The translations under genes were made by a program, and so were the position numbers. 64,000 bases of DNA, from NCBI RefSeq assembly GCF_020991125.1, contig NZ_CP087715.1, positions 1,329,501-1,393,500 of the forward strand. Reading direction: 5' to 3'. Positions 45,127-54,398 of this stretch are shown in pieces. The DNA comes from Microbulbifer celer. GTDB lineage: Bacteria; Pseudomonadota; Gammaproteobacteria; Pseudomonadales; Cellvibrionaceae. Each line of letters starts with the position of its first letter. Within the stretch, counting starts at the first letter, position 1. Under the pieces are notes generated by a model. It saw only the letters and a program-made list of their open reading frames with translations, had not been told where the DNA came from and made no database searches.

Positions 45127-46806
45127 ATGAGCGAGAGCTTTGCTGATCTATTTGAAGAGAGCCTGAAGAGCGTCGAAATGGCACCGGGCGCCATCGTCAC
45201 CGGTGTTGTCATCGACGTAGATAAAGACTGGGTAACCGTGCACGCGGGCCTGAAGTCTGAAGGCGTTATCCCTGCAGACCAATTCAAGAATGAAAATGGT
45301 GAAGTGGAACTGCAGGTGGGCGACGAAGTACAGGTTGCCCTGGAAGCGGTAGAAGATGGTTTCGGTGAAACCCGTCTGTCCCGTGAAAAAGCCAAGCGCG
45401 CTGAAGCCTGGAAAATCCTCGACGCTGCGCATGCAGCTGACGAAGTGGTTAAGGGTGTTATCAGCGGCAAGGTTAAAGGTGGCTTCACTGTTGACGTTGC
45501 CAATATCCGTGCATTCCTGCCGGGTTCCCTGGTAGACGTACGTCCGGTTCGCGACACCGCGCACCTGGAAGGCAAAGAGCTCGACTTTAAAGTGATCAAG
45601 CTGGACGCCAAGCGTAACAACGTTGTGGTATCCCGTCGTGCCGTTATGGAAGCTGCGAACAGCGAAGAGCGCGAAGCGCTGCTGGCCAGCCTGCAGGAAG
45701 GCATGACCATCAAAGGTATCGTGAAGAACCTGACCGACTACGGTGCTTTCGTAGATCTGGGTGGTATCGACGGCCTGCTGCACATCACCGATATGGCCTG
45801 GAAGCGCATCAAGCATCCGAGCGAAATCGTGAATGTTGGCGACGAGATCGACGTAAAAGTCCTCAAGTTCGACCGCGAACGCAGCCGTGTATCCCTGGGC
45901 CTCAAGCAGCTGGGCGAAGATCCCTGGGTCTCCATCAAGCAGCGTTACCCGGAAAACAGCCGCGTAAAAGCGACTGTTACCAACCTGACCGACTACGGCT
46001 GCTTCGCCGAGCTGGAAGAAGGTGTGGAAGGTCTGGTGCACGTTTCCGAAATGGATTGGACCAACAAGAACATCCACCCGTCCAAAGTTGTCAATGTTGG
46101 CGACGAGATCGAGGTGATGATTCTGGATATCGACGAAGAGCGTCGTCGTATCTCCCTGGGTATCAAGCAGTGTCAGGAAAATCCGTGGGATGCCTTCGCG
46201 CGTAAATTCGCTAAAGGCGACAAGATCTCCGGTAAGATCAAGTCCATCACTGACTTCGGTATCTTCATCGGTCTGGACGGCAGCATCGACGGTCTGGTTC
46301 ACCTGTCCGACATCTCCTGGAACGAAGCTGGCGAAGACGCCGTACGCAAGTTCAAGAAAGGTGACGAGCTGGAAACCGTTATCCTGGGTATCGACTCCGA
46401 TCGCGAGCGTATTTCCCTGGGTATCAAGCAGCTGGAATCCGATCCGTTCTCTGACTACGTAACCACCAACGATCGCGGCAGCATCGTTATGGGTACCATC
46501 AAAGAAGTGGATGCCAAGCAGGCCATCATCACTCTGGCGGATGAAGTAGAGGGTGTACTGCGCGCTTCCGAAATCAGCCGCGACAAGGTGGAAGATGCTC
46601 GCAATGCCCTGAAAGAAGGCGAAGAGATCGAGACCAAGATCACCAGCGTGGATCGCAAGAACCGCGTGATCAGCCTCTCCATCAAAGCCAAGGATCAGGA
46701 CGACGAGAAGCAAGCCGTCAAGGATCACAGCAAGAAGCAGGCTGAGCAGGTTCAGCCGGCGACTATCGGTGACCTGATCAAGGCGCAAATGAATAACAAA
46801 GATTAA
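45127..46806 (+). CDS. rpsA: 30S ribosomal protein S1
   Basis: A 559-residue protein with six S1 RNA-binding domains, the last ([20 protein letters not shown]) followed by a lysine-rich tail. It starts [17 protein letters not shown], as in other gammaproteobacteria; the in-frame extension to 45091 is not used. S1 recruits mRNA with structured leaders to the ribosome. Codon use is strongly biased, as expected for an abundant ribosomal protein. A 15-bp perfect terminator stem follows. Confidence 0.98.
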   Translation: MSESFADLFEESLKSVEMAPGAIVTGVVIDVDKDWVTVHAGLKSEGVIPADQFKNENGEVELQVGDEVQVALEAVEDGFGETRLSREKAKRAEAWKILDAAHAADEVVKGVISGKVKGGFTVDVANIRAFLPGSLVDVRPVRDTAHLEGKELDFKVIKLDAKRNNVVVSRRAVMEAANSEEREALLASLQEGMTIKGIVKNLTDYGAFVDLGGIDGLLHITDMAWKRIKHPSEIVNVGDEIDVKVLKFDRERSRVSLGLKQLGEDPWVSIKQRYPENSRVKATVTNLTDYGCFAELEEGVEGLVHVSEMDWTNKNIHPSKVVNVGDEIEVMILDIDEERRRISLGIKQCQENPWDAFARKFAKGDKISGKIKSITDFGIFIGLDGSIDGLVHLSDISWNEAGEDAVRKFKKGDELETVILGIDSDRERISLGIKQLESDPFSDYVTTNDRGSIVMGTIKEVDAKQAIITLADEVEGVLRASEISRDKVEDARNALKEGEEIETKITSVDRKNRVISLSIKAKDQDDEKQAVKDHSKKQAEQVQPATIGDLIKAQMNNKD

Positions 46807-46853
46807 TAGATCTTTGCTATTCTCGGTCTCGGCTCAATGAGCCGGGGCTATCC

Positions 46854-46890
46854 GAAAGCCGGACTGGGGTTGCCCAGTCCGGCTTTCTAT
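46854..46890 (+). terminator. Terminator between rpsA and ihfB
   Basis: A perfect 15-bp stem (46854-46868 with 46873-46887) around the loop GTTG; the T-run is short (TTTCTATT). Confidence 0.8.
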
Positions 46891-46946
46891 TAGATGATTG
46901 CCGCTATTCCAGAATAATCAATGACTTAGAAAGGATTGCGGAGTGC

Positions 46947-47255
46947 ATGACAAAGTCTGAACTGATCGAAAAGATTGCTCTGAGGTTGGATCAGCTGCCG
47001 GTAAAGGATGTGGAACTGGCGGTAAAAGTCATGCTGGACACCATGTCGGGTGTCTTGGCAGAAGGAGAGCGGATTGAGATCCGCGGTTTTGGCAGTTTCT
47101 CACTGCATTACCGCGCGCCGCGCACTGGGCGGAACCCCAAAACCGGGGATTCTGTGGAGCTTTCAGGTAAGTACGTTCCACACTTCAAACCCGGTAAGGA
47201 GCTCAGGGACAGGGTCAACCAGCAGATGCAGCGGGAAACGCCGGAAAACGCGTAA
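46947..47255 (+). CDS. ihfB: Integration host factor subunit beta
   Basis: A 102-residue DNA-bending protein that pairs with IHF-alpha. [17 protein letters not shown] at the start, [22 protein letters not shown] with the DNA-minor-groove proline arm, and [15 protein letters not shown]. Slightly longer than E. coli IhfB (94) at the C-terminus. It follows rpsA in the classical order and is separated by a terminator. Confidence 0.97.
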   Translation: MTKSELIEKIALRLDQLPVKDVELAVKVMLDTMSGVLAEGERIEIRGFGSFSLHYRAPRTGRNPKTGDSVELSGKYVPHFKPGKELRDRVNQQMQRETPENA

Positions 47256-47329
47256 TTGCCCGTTGGCTGATGGTGGGCTAACACTTTAACGGATATAACC
47301 ATCTATTTACTCCTCGGCCGGAGGTTCTC

Positions 47330-47638
47330 TTGTCATTCTTGCGCTGGTTGTCGCGTCTCTTGTTTGGCGTTCTCGCATTGCTTTGCATTGCCGTCGGTGT
47401 CTATTTCGCAGTGGATAACCCTGAAAGCATCTCACCACGCTTTGCGGGCTATACGCTTTTTCCTGGCAGCGTAGGGTTCTGGTTGATCGGTTTTCTATTG
47501 ATTGGAGCGTTGTTGGGGTTTTTAGCCAGTCTTTTGCCGTACTATACCGAGCGCCGTCGCGTCCGCGGATTGGAGCGTCAGCTCCTGAGAACCGAGCGCG
47601 AGTTGCAGACAGTAAGGCGTCAAGTGTCTGGAGACTGA
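47330..47638 (+). CDS. lapA: LapA domain-containing membrane protein (LPS assembly protein A)
   Basis: A 102-residue protein with two membrane helices (LLFGVLALLCIAVGVYFAV; GFWLIGFLLIGALLGFLASLL) and a basic amphipathic coiled C-terminus (RRRVRGLERQLLRTERELQ), the layout of LapA/YciS. LapA cooperates with LapB in controlling LpxC turnover and LPS assembly. TTG start at 47330 is supported by GGAGG 5 bases upstream. It ends one base before the lapB start, so translation is coupled. Confidence 0.9.
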   Translation: MSFLRWLSRLLFGVLALLCIAVGVYFAVDNPESISPRFAGYTLFPGSVGFWLIGFLLIGALLGFLASLLPYYTERRRVRGLERQLLRTERELQTVRRQVSGD

Positions 47639-47639
47639 C

Positions 47640-48830
47640 TTGAGCGACCTGACATTTTTTATCTTTGTTTTTGCCGCCATTGCCATTGGATGGTACCTGG
47701 GTAGAAAGAGCGGCAAAAAGAAAGGCGCCAAGAGCAATCAGCATCAGGCGTTGGCTCAGTCTTACGCCCAGGGGCTGAATTATCTCCTCAGTGAGCGACA
47801 TGACGACGCCATCGACAAATTTATCGATGCGCTGGAAGTCAGTAGTGCCACATTCGACACGCATCTCGCTCTCGGTAACCTGCTGCGCAAGCGCGGTGAG
47901 CACGACCAGGCGATCAAGGTGCACCAGAACCTGCTGGCCCGCCCCAGTCTCAGCCGGGGCAGTCAACAGAAGGCCCAGCTGGAGTTGGCGCGGGATTACA
48001 TTGCTGCCGGTTGGCTGGATAGGGCGGAGCGATTGCTACAGGAGCTGGTGGAGACCGCCAGTGATCTGCGCAATGTCAGCCTGGAGCATCTGGTTGAGGT
48101 ATACCGCGATGAGCGGGAATGGGCCAAGGCCATTCACGCGGTCAACCTGCTTCACGGGCGGAGGTTCAAGCGATTGCCGGCGGAATGGGCGCCGATCCAG
48201 GCGCACTTCTGCTGTGAACTCGCCGAAGAGGCGATTGCCGGGAAAGACTATCTCAGTGCCCGCAAACACCTGGATGCAGCGCTCAATTACGACCGCCATT
48301 CGGTACGTGCGAACCTGCTGTTGGGGCGTTTGGAGCATCTGTTGGGGCGCCCGGCAGAGGCCATTCGTGTGTTGGAGCGGGTACCCAGGCAAAACCCGGA
48401 TTACATCCCGGAAATTCTCGAATTGCTGATCACCTGCTACGAGGAGGTGGGTGATGAAAAGGGACTGGAAAGCTACCTGGAATCCCTGCAGCGGGAGCAT
48501 CCCTCCAACAGTGTCCTGATCGCACTGACGGAGCGTATTTATCAGCAGCAGAGTGAGTCCGCGGCGGCTGCCTTTATGGGCAAGCAGCTGGCTATGCGGC
48601 CGTCACTGCGCGGATTGGGGCATTTTCTCAACCTGCATATGGATTCCACCCAGGGCCGGGCGCGGGAAAATCTGTTCCTGCTGAAAAACCTGATCGATCA
48701 ATTGATTGCCAGCCGGCCCCACTACCGTTGTAACAACTGTGGTTTTTCCGGCAACCAGTTGCATTGGTTGTGCCCAAGCTGTAAGCGCTGGGACAGCGTG
48801 CGCTCGGTCCGAGGGATCGAGGGTGAGTAA
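47640..48830 (+). CDS. lapB: Lipopolysaccharide assembly protein LapB (YciM)
   Basis: A 396-residue protein: one N-terminal membrane helix (TFFIFVFAAIAIGWYLG), about nine TPR helical repeats from residue 40 to 350 (YAQGLNYLLSERHDDAIDKF, THLALGNLLRKRGEHDQAI), and a C-terminal rubredoxin-type zinc knuckle with CNNC and CPSC. LapB guides FtsH to LpxC and coordinates LPS synthesis with transport. TTG start at 47640, one base after the lapA stop. It precedes pyrF as in E. coli. Confidence 0.95.
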   Translation: MSDLTFFIFVFAAIAIGWYLGRKSGKKKGAKSNQHQALAQSYAQGLNYLLSERHDDAIDKFIDALEVSSATFDTHLALGNLLRKRGEHDQAIKVHQNLLARPSLSRGSQQKAQLELARDYIAAGWLDRAERLLQELVETASDLRNVSLEHLVEVYRDEREWAKAIHAVNLLHGRRFKRLPAEWAPIQAHFCCELAEEAIAGKDYLSARKHLDAALNYDRHSVRANLLLGRLEHLLGRPAEAIRVLERVPRQNPDYIPEILELLITCYEEVGDEKGLESYLESLQREHPSNSVLIALTERIYQQQSESAAAAFMGKQLAMRPSLRGLGHFLNLHMDSTQGRARENLFLLKNLIDQLIASRPHYRCNNCGFSGNQLHWLCPSCKRWDSVRSVRGIEGE

Positions 48831-48862
48831 TTTTTAAACAATTTTAAACGTCAGAGGTTGTA

Positions 48863-49576
48863 TTGAGCAGTCAAGTTGCTTCCCCAGTGATCGTTGCACT
48901 GGATTACGATACCCCCGAGGCCGCGCTGGCCATGGCAGAGCGTCTTGACCCCGCCAAGTGTCGGGTCAAGGTGGGCAAAGAGCTGTTTACCATTGCCGGT
49001 CCGGATCTGGTGCGTGCACTGGTGAAGAGTGGATTTGATGTTTTCCTGGACCTGAAATTTCACGATATTCCCAATACGGTGGCAGCGGCAGTGAAGGCGG
49101 CCGCGCAGCTCGGTGTATGGATGGTGAATGTGCATGCGAGCGGTGGTGAGCGCATGATGCGCGCCGCGGCCGAGGCGCTGGCGCCGCTGGGCAGTGATAA
49201 GCCTCTGCTGATCGGTGTCACCGTATTGACCAGCACCGCTGAAGAGGAACTGCCGGCCATCGGTGTCAGCAGGCCTCTGGCAGAGCAGGTGAAAGCGCTG
49301 GCGGAGCTGGCAAAGGCCAGCGGACTCGACGGTGTCGTCTGTTCCGCGATGGAGGCTCAGGCGCTGAAAGCGGCATGTGGTGAAGACTTCGCGCTGGTGA
49401 CCCCGGGCATTCGGCCTGCAGGATCGGCGTCGGACGACCAGCGTCGGATCGTGACCCCTTCGGAAGCCCTGAAAAATGGATCTGATTATCTGGTGATCGG
49501 TCGGCCGATCACTGGTGCCAGCGATCCTCTGGCAGCATTGGACGCAATCGTGAGTGAAATTGGTACGAATGTCTGA
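48863..49576 (+). CDS. pyrF: Orotidine 5'-phosphate decarboxylase
   Basis: A 237-residue TIM barrel giving UMP from OMP. The catalytic D-K-x-x-D element is in [13 protein letters not shown], with VALDYD near the start, GVTVLTS, and the phosphate-binding VTPGIRP and VIGRPIT. TTG start at 48863 with AGAGG 5 bases upstream; it is the third successive gene starting with TTG. It is the last gene of the lapA-lapB-pyrF run. Confidence 0.96.
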   Translation: MSSQVASPVIVALDYDTPEAALAMAERLDPAKCRVKVGKELFTIAGPDLVRALVKSGFDVFLDLKFHDIPNTVAAAVKAAAQLGVWMVNVHASGGERMMRAAAEALAPLGSDKPLLIGVTVLTSTAEEELPAIGVSRPLAEQVKALAELAKASGLDGVVCSAMEAQALKAACGEDFALVTPGIRPAGSASDDQRRIVTPSEALKNGSDYLVIGRPITGASDPLAALDAIVSEIGTNV

Positions 49577-49705
49577 AATATTTCTGTAATAAGATGTAAT
49601 CGGGGAGTGTGTCAGCCGCGCCGTTTTTAATGGTAGAGTTCTGTGGTCTTGGGGATTTACGTGGTCCCAAGGGATTGAAGACCAACCTGCAAAAGGAATT
49701 TTCAC

Positions 49706-50020
49706 ATGAAAGTGATTAAGACGACTCTGGTTGCCGTATTGGCAACCCTGCTGCTGGGGACAGCCACGGTATACGCCGCTGACGAAACTACTGCCGAGAG
49801 CAGTGCGCAGGCGAGCGTTGAAATACAATCTGTCAATGTGAATACCGCTACGGCGGCGCAGCTCGCAGAGGCGCTGGATGGCGTCGGCGAGGCCCGGGCA
49901 GAACTGATCATCCAGTACCGGGAAGAGAAGGGTGGCTTTTCCAGTGTGGAGGAGCTGCTGGAAATCAAGGGGATAGGAATGGCGACCCTGGAGAAAAACC
50001 GGGAGCGCATTCAGCTTTGA
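49706..50020 (+). CDS. Secreted helix-hairpin-helix protein (ComEA-like)
   Basis: A 104-residue protein with a signal peptide (TLVAVLATLLLGTATVYAA, res. 6-24) and two helix-hairpin-helix units (VNVNTATAAQLAEALDGVG; EELLEIKGIGMATLEKNR), the short form of ComEA. ComEA binds DNA in the periplasm and pulls it in during natural transformation. The downstream pair of short genes and terminator are unrelated. The start is ATG 49706 with AAGGAA 11 bases upstream. Confidence 0.9.
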   Translation: MKVIKTTLVAVLATLLLGTATVYAADETTAESSAQASVEIQSVNVNTATAAQLAEALDGVGEARAELIIQYREEKGGFSSVEELLEIKGIGMATLEKNRERIQL

Positions 50021-50028
50021 TTGCATTG

Positions 50029-50056
50029 AAAGACAGCGCCATTCGGCGCTGTCTTT
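50029..50056 (+). terminator. Rho-independent terminator after the comEA-like gene
   Basis: A perfect 12-bp stem (50029-50040 with 50045-50056), loop ATTC, ending in TTTC. Confidence 0.8.
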
Positions 50057-50089
50057 CTTCATGGGTAACAATAATGTGGTTAGTGGTCC

Positions 50090-51049
50090 ATGCGGTGGGT
50101 GATAATCGGGAGTTCAGGGTATATCGGCGGCGCGCTCTGCAGGCATTTGCAAATCCTGGGAGAACCGGTCATATCGGTGTCGCGTCGTGAAATAGGGCCG
50201 CGGGGCTGTACGCATATAAAGATTAATCAGTTCACTGCCGAGGCCATCGGGGCGCTGTTCAGGCCCGGAGATCGAGTGGTCTACGCCGCGGGTGTTGCAT
50301 CCGCTGCCGAATGCGCGAAGCACCCTGAAAAGGCGTCCTGGTTGAATTGTGATCTGCCGGTGGCGCTGTTGCGTCGTGCAGATGACACCAGAGTGGCATC
50401 ATTTTTGTATTTCTCCAGCGTCAAGGCGCGCAACATTGCCTCTGGCGTTCTCGCGGATGAGACGTCCGGGGAGCCCGCTACCGACGCCTACGGTGCAAGC
50501 AAGTGGCAGGCTGAATCTGCTCTGTTTGCAGAGAACATTAGCTGTCGCTTGAATGTCATCAGACCGGCGGCAGTATTTGGTGGTATCGCGGGGGATCGCG
50601 AGCAAGTGGCTGCAGGGGGATCGTCATCCGGCCAGGCTGGTCAGGCTGGTCAGGCTGGTAGAGAAGCTGGGACCAGAAAAACCCATAAACTCAAGCGTGC
50701 GCTGAGCGCATACAGCAGGGTGCTGCGATTTGTTCCCAGTACCGGCTACCGGAGTGTCGTGAGCCTGCAGGATCTGCTGCAAGCGGTGGTTTTGATTGAG
50801 CGGCATCAGTGCGATCGAGAGCGGTTTATCGCTGCTGAACCTCGTTATTACGATATGGCAGGCATGATAGAAGCAGTGGCGGGGCGCCGCCCGCGAATAA
50901 GCCGGAGTTTCTCCCGGCTGTTGAGTATTGGCCTTGGGAGTCGGTATCGACGCCTGCAGCAGAGTGAAATGTACAGCGCGCGCCGTTTGAGGCGGTTGCT
51001 CAATTGGAACCCCACGCAGTTTTACGCGGATTTTTTAAGAGGTAATTGA
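50090..51049 (+). CDS. NAD-dependent sugar epimerase/reductase (WbpV-like)
   Basis: A 319-residue extended SDR. Nucleotide binding is IGSSGYIGGALCRHL; catalytic Y-x3-K is in DAYGASKWQAE with the serine in FLYFSSVKA. Similar enzymes act on UDP-4-keto-6-deoxy-GlcNAc to make UDP-QuiNAc or UDP-FucNAc. Gene order epimerase, WbpL-like, WbpM-like is the same as P. aeruginosa wbpV-wbpL-wbpM. An unusual GQAGQAGQAG run at residues 181-190 comes from a 9-bp tandem repeat. The stop overlaps the next ATG (TGATG). Confidence 0.8.
   Translation: MRWVIIGSSGYIGGALCRHLQILGEPVISVSRREIGPRGCTHIKINQFTAEAIGALFRPGDRVVYAAGVASAAECAKHPEKASWLNCDLPVALLRRADDTRVASFLYFSSVKARNIASGVLADETSGEPATDAYGASKWQAESALFAENISCRLNVIRPAAVFGGIAGDREQVAAGGSSSGQAGQAGQAGREAGTRKTHKLKRALSAYSRVLRFVPSTGYRSVVSLQDLLQAVVLIERHQCDRERFIAAEPRYYDMAGMIEAVAGRRPRISRSFSRLLSIGLGSRYRRLQQSEMYSARRLRRLLNWNPTQFYADFLRGN
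50630..50656 (+). repeat. Three 9-bp in-frame tandem repeats inside the epimerase gene
   Basis: GGCCAGGCT then two copies of GGTCAGGCT encode GQA three times, followed by G. It sits in a poorly conserved loop between the sheet core and the C-terminal domain, so copy-number change would lengthen or shorten the loop by three residues without a frameshift. Confidence 0.9.
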
Positions 51050-51939
51050 TGGCGATTGATCATCAGGGCTGGCTGTTGGCTATGTTGGTGGCTGCTGCGG
51101 GTACCTTCGGTGCGATTCAGTTGCTGTTGTCGCGGTTGCGTCAATTGGCTCTGGATGTACCCAATCACCGCTCTATGCATACGGCACCGGTACCGCGCAC
51201 CGGGGGCTGGGCCATCTGGGCGGGGGTGGCTTCAGCCCTGGCGCTGAGTCCGGTCGCCCTGCGTTGGGACGTTGCGCTGCCATTTGCGCTGCTGCTGACC
51301 GTGTCGCTGATGGATGATTTGAAACCGCTTTCGGCCAGGGTGCGGTTTCTGGTGCAGTCACTTTCTGTGTGGCTGGTTTTGACAGCGCTGGTACCGGAGC
51401 TGGTTGTATGGTGGCTGGCGCCGTTGGTGGTGGTCGGGATCTGGGTGGTGAACCTGTATAACTTTATGGACGGCATGGACGGGTTTGCCGGCAGCATGAC
51501 CGCAATCGGTTTTGCTACGCTGTGCGGGATCAGTTTCTGGAAGGGAAATGGAGAGCTCGCCGGGATTTGCGCCGTAATTGCAGTCAGTACGTTGGTTTTT
51601 CTGTATTTCAACTTGCCGGGGGCAAAGATTTTTCTCGGTGATGCGGGCTCCACGGTCATTGGCTTGGCGGTGTTTGCTGTCGCGGTGTCCGGGTGGTCCG
51701 ACGAAGTCTTCAGTCCACTGATCCCGCTTTTGGTGTTTGCGCCTTTCTGGGTAGATGCCACCTGGACACTGCTAAAGCGTATACGGAAGGGGGAGCGCTG
51801 GTGGGAAGCGCACCGGCAGCACTATTACCAGCGTACGGCGCTGAAAATCGGGGTGGGGAAGACGCTGCGGCGTGAAGTGATCGTGATGGCCGGCCTGTCG
51901 GTGACGGCTGTCGCACTGGTGGTATCGGGGCTGCAGTAA
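51049..51939 (+). CDS. Undecaprenyl-phosphate sugar-1-phosphate transferase, MraY/WecA/WbpL type
   Basis: A 296-residue integral membrane protein with about nine hydrophobic segments. The Mg-aspartate pair is in VSLMDDLKPL, the NLYNFMDGMDGFAG stretch gives the N-x3-D-D-type catalytic loop, and the cytoplasmic HRQHYYQR matches the HIHH-like segment of WecA. It should start O-antigen or similar glycan synthesis by loading a HexNAc-1-P onto the lipid carrier. Start ATG 51049 overlaps the epimerase stop (TGATG) with AAGAGG upstream. Similarity to WbpL suggests FucNAc or QuiNAc as sugar; this is inference. Confidence 0.88.
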   Translation: MAIDHQGWLLAMLVAAAGTFGAIQLLLSRLRQLALDVPNHRSMHTAPVPRTGGWAIWAGVASALALSPVALRWDVALPFALLLTVSLMDDLKPLSARVRFLVQSLSVWLVLTALVPELVVWWLAPLVVVGIWVVNLYNFMDGMDGFAGSMTAIGFATLCGISFWKGNGELAGICAVIAVSTLVFLYFNLPGAKIFLGDAGSTVIGLAVFAVAVSGWSDEVFSPLIPLLVFAPFWVDATWTLLKRIRKGERWWEAHRQHYYQRTALKIGVGKTLRREVIVMAGLSVTAVALVVSGLQ

Positions 51940-52112
51940 CCGGCGCTGAAAAATCGATAAATTGGGGATGCGGTTCACGAAACCGACTAATGAGCGCCCG
52001 CCTGGGAACCTTTCCGGGAGGTGCGGCGTTTTTGTAAGTGGTATTGGGAGCATCCGGAAGACGTTCCGGTGCAAGTGCCGGAGATGTTGGCAATGGAAAA
52101 CTCGGGGGAAGG

Positions 52113-54062
52113 GTGAAGCGCTTATATACGCTCGCACAAAAAAACTACAAGCCAGTACTGATGCTGTCGTACGACCTGTTGATGTTGACGGTAGCATTCC
52201 TGTTGGCGATGACTGTCCGCTTTAACGGGGCCGGCCTGATCACTGAAAAGAACATGGCGCTGTGCGTGGGGATAACCCTGATGTCCAGCAGCCTGATTTT
52301 TCTGCGCTTGGGGCTGTATCGCACCGTGATCCGCTACATGGGGCAGCAGGCAATCGTCGCCGTCTTGCAAGGGGTGACTGCCTCTGCGGTAGTCCTGGCG
52401 GTAGCTTCCTATCTAACCTATGCCGGGGTTCCCCGGTCCGTTCCGGTCATTTACTGGTGTTTTGCTCTGGTCTTTGTGGGGGGGTCCCGTTGGCTGGTGC
52501 GCCTTTACTACCAGATGGCGCTGGAGATTCATAAAACCCGGGTCGCGATTTACGGTGCCGGTACTGCCGGTTTGCAGCTCTATAAAGGGTTGATCCACGG
52601 CGAGATGTACAAAACGGTAGCGTTTTTTGATGACAATGCCTCAAAGCAGAACACCCTGATCGATGGGGTGCTGGTGTACAGCCCGGCAAAAATTCTTGAT
52701 GTCATTGCCGATCGGGATATTTCCGAGATTTTGCTGGCCATGCCGGGCGTCCCGAAGCGGCGTCGTCGTGAAATCACCCGGAGCCTGAGAGAGCGCGGCG
52801 TTGTGGTAAAAGTGATTCCCGGTATGGAGGAGCTTGTCGACAGCGCAGGCCGGGTTTCCGATGTGGCGCAAATCTACGAGAACATTCTTGGTCGTGCGCC
52901 CGTTGAACCGCAGAAAGACCTGATCGCGGGCTCCATCGCCGGCAAAGTGGTGCTGGTAACGGGAGCGGGTGGCTCGATAGGCTCTGAACTCTGTCGGCAG
53001 ATCGTCCAGTGGGGGCCAGTTCAGTTGATCTTGCTGGAGGCATCCGAATTCTCCCTCTACCAGCTCGAGCGGGAACTGCGCCAGCAGCAACAGGATGAGG
53101 GATCAGCGGTGCACGTGATCCCATTGCTGGGTGATGTACGCAATCGCGCGCGAATGGCGGAAATCATTCAGGCCTTTTCCGTGCAGACCATCTATCACGC
53201 CGCGGCTTACAAGCATGTTCCACTGGTAGAGCAGAACGTTGTGGTGGGCGCCGACAACAATGTGTTGGGAACCCTCTCGGTACTCGAGGCTGCCGAAGCG
53301 CATGGTGTCGAACAGTTTGTACTGGTTTCTACCGATAAGGCAGTGCGCCCCACCAATGTGATGGGGGCCACCAAGCGCCTGGCGGAACTCGTATGTCAGG
53401 ATTTCGGACGCCGCTTTGGCCGTACTCGGGTATGCATGGTCCGCTTCGGTAATGTGCTGGGCTCGTCAGGCTCCGTGATCCCGCTGTTTACCGATCAGAT
53501 TAATGCCGGCGGACCGGTGACCGTCACGCACCCCAAGGTCACTCGATTCTTCATGACGATTCCGGAGGCTGCGCAGCTGGTGTTGCAGGCCGGGAATATG
53601 GGGCGCCACGGTGAGGTGTTCGTACTGGATATGGGGGAGCCGGTGCGCATTTACGATATCGCGCGGCGCCTGATCCAGATTATGGGGCACACGGTGCGCG
53701 AAGAGTCCAACCCTGATGGTGATATAGAGATTCAGATTACCGGTCTGCGCCCCGGGGAAAAGCTTTACGAAGAGCTGCTGCTCGGGGATAAGGTTGCCGG
53801 AACCGAGCACCCCATGATCATGCGTGCGGAAGAGGAGCGCCTCACCAGCGAACGGTTGCAATTGATCCTGGGGGATCTGAGAGAGGCCTGTGCCCAGAAT
53901 GATTGCGAGAAGGTACATCGACTGCTGACAGAAGCAGTGAAAGACTACTCGCCCAAGCAGAGCCTGGTGGATTCAGTGTGGCAGTGTACCGAAGGGATGG
54001 AGCGGAAAGCTGCAGTAGCCGTGGTAAAGCGGTTGCCGGTGGGGGAGAGTGGTCGCAGCTGA
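52113..54062 (+). CDS. wbpM: UDP-GlcNAc 4,6-dehydratase-type, membrane-bound (WbpM/CapD/PglF family)
   Basis: A 649-residue protein with four N-terminal membrane helices (residues 12-130), a first Rossmann-like region (VAIYGAGTAGLQLYKGL), and a second, catalytic SDR domain from about 285 (GKVVLVTGAGGSIGSELC). The catalytic site has M-x3-K (PTNVMGATK) rather than Y-x3-K, a hallmark of WbpM. It makes UDP-4-keto-6-deoxy-GlcNAc, the precursor used by the upstream epimerase. GTG start at 52113 has GGGGGAAGG directly upstream; the upstream extension to 52038 does not resemble the family. It closes the epimerase/transferase/dehydratase set. Confidence 0.92.
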   Translation: MKRLYTLAQKNYKPVLMLSYDLLMLTVAFLLAMTVRFNGAGLITEKNMALCVGITLMSSSLIFLRLGLYRTVIRYMGQQAIVAVLQGVTASAVVLAVASYLTYAGVPRSVPVIYWCFALVFVGGSRWLVRLYYQMALEIHKTRVAIYGAGTAGLQLYKGLIHGEMYKTVAFFDDNASKQNTLIDGVLVYSPAKILDVIADRDISEILLAMPGVPKRRRREITRSLRERGVVVKVIPGMEELVDSAGRVSDVAQIYENILGRAPVEPQKDLIAGSIAGKVVLVTGAGGSIGSELCRQIVQWGPVQLILLEASEFSLYQLERELRQQQQDEGSAVHVIPLLGDVRNRARMAEIIQAFSVQTIYHAAAYKHVPLVEQNVVVGADNNVLGTLSVLEAAEAHGVEQFVLVSTDKAVRPTNVMGATKRLAELVCQDFGRRFGRTRVCMVRFGNVLGSSGSVIPLFTDQINAGGPVTVTHPKVTRFFMTIPEAAQLVLQAGNMGRHGEVFVLDMGEPVRIYDIARRLIQIMGHTVREESNPDGDIEIQITGLRPGEKLYEELLLGDKVAGTEHPMIMRAEEERLTSERLQLILGDLREACAQNDCEKVHRLLTEAVKDYSPKQSLVDSVWQCTEGMERKAAVAVVKRLPVGESGRS

Positions 54063-54090
54063 CAGGTAGCCTGTCGGCTAGCTAACCATA

Positions 54091-54125
54091 AGCGCTCAGT
54101 GTCTGCAGCATCTGGGCGCTTTTTA
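54091..54125 (+). terminator. Rho-independent terminator after wbpM
   Basis: AGCGCTCAG at 54091-54099 pairs with CTGGGCGCT at 54112-54120 (one T-G wobble), followed by T residues. Confidence 0.7.
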
Positions 54126-54196
54126 TTGGTGGGGCGATTGTTGGAAAAGGGGAGGTGGCAGAAGCCGGGGAGTATTCCCATTTCTGCGGCACAACG

Positions 54197-54230
54197 AAAA
54201 AAGGCTTAACCCGTAAGAGTTAAGCCTTTT
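54197..54230. terminator. Terminator of the distal tRNA-Asn gene
   Basis: GGCTTAAC at 54203-54210 pairs with GTTAAGCC at 54219-54226. On the minus strand six T residues follow (the A-run at 54197-54202). It is 6 bases beyond the tRNA 3' end. Confidence 0.8.
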
Positions 54231-54236
54231 CGAATT

Positions 54237-54312
54237 TGGCTCCGCCTGCTGGGCTCGAACCAGCGACCCAATGATTAACAGTCATTTGCTCTACCAACTG
54301 AGCTAAGGCGGA
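54237..54312 (-). tRNA. tRNA-Asn (anticodon GTT), copy 2
   Basis: A 76-base tRNA on the minus strand with encoded CCA. Acceptor arms TCCGCC and GGCGGA pair; the D loop GCTCAGTTGGTAGAGC, anticodon loop CTGTTAA and T loop GGTTCGAGCC are normal. It is identical in sequence to the copy at 54399-54474. Confidence 0.97.
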
Positions 54313-54357
54313 ATTTTTTGGAGCGGCACTATAAGCGGTGCGGCGCTAAATCTAAAT

Positions 54358-54393
54358 AAAAACCCCGTAATCTTTACGATCTACGGGGTTTTC
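54358..54393. terminator. Terminator of the promoter-proximal tRNA-Asn gene
   Basis: CCCCGTA at 54363-54369 pairs with TACGGGG at 54382-54388, flanked by A and T runs. On the minus strand it follows the tRNA 3' end within about 10 bases, so the second tRNA gene would need read-through or its own promoter. Confidence 0.7.
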
Positions 54394-54398
54394 AAATT

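Noticed and set aside
45148..46788. 546-codon open frame antisense to rpsA
   Set aside because: Shadow of the strongly biased S1 gene; the repeats in its translation copy the S1 domain repeats of the sense strand.
50630..50656. CRISPR-like array
   Set aside because: Directly adjoining 9-bp units without spacers; it is an in-gene microsatellite.
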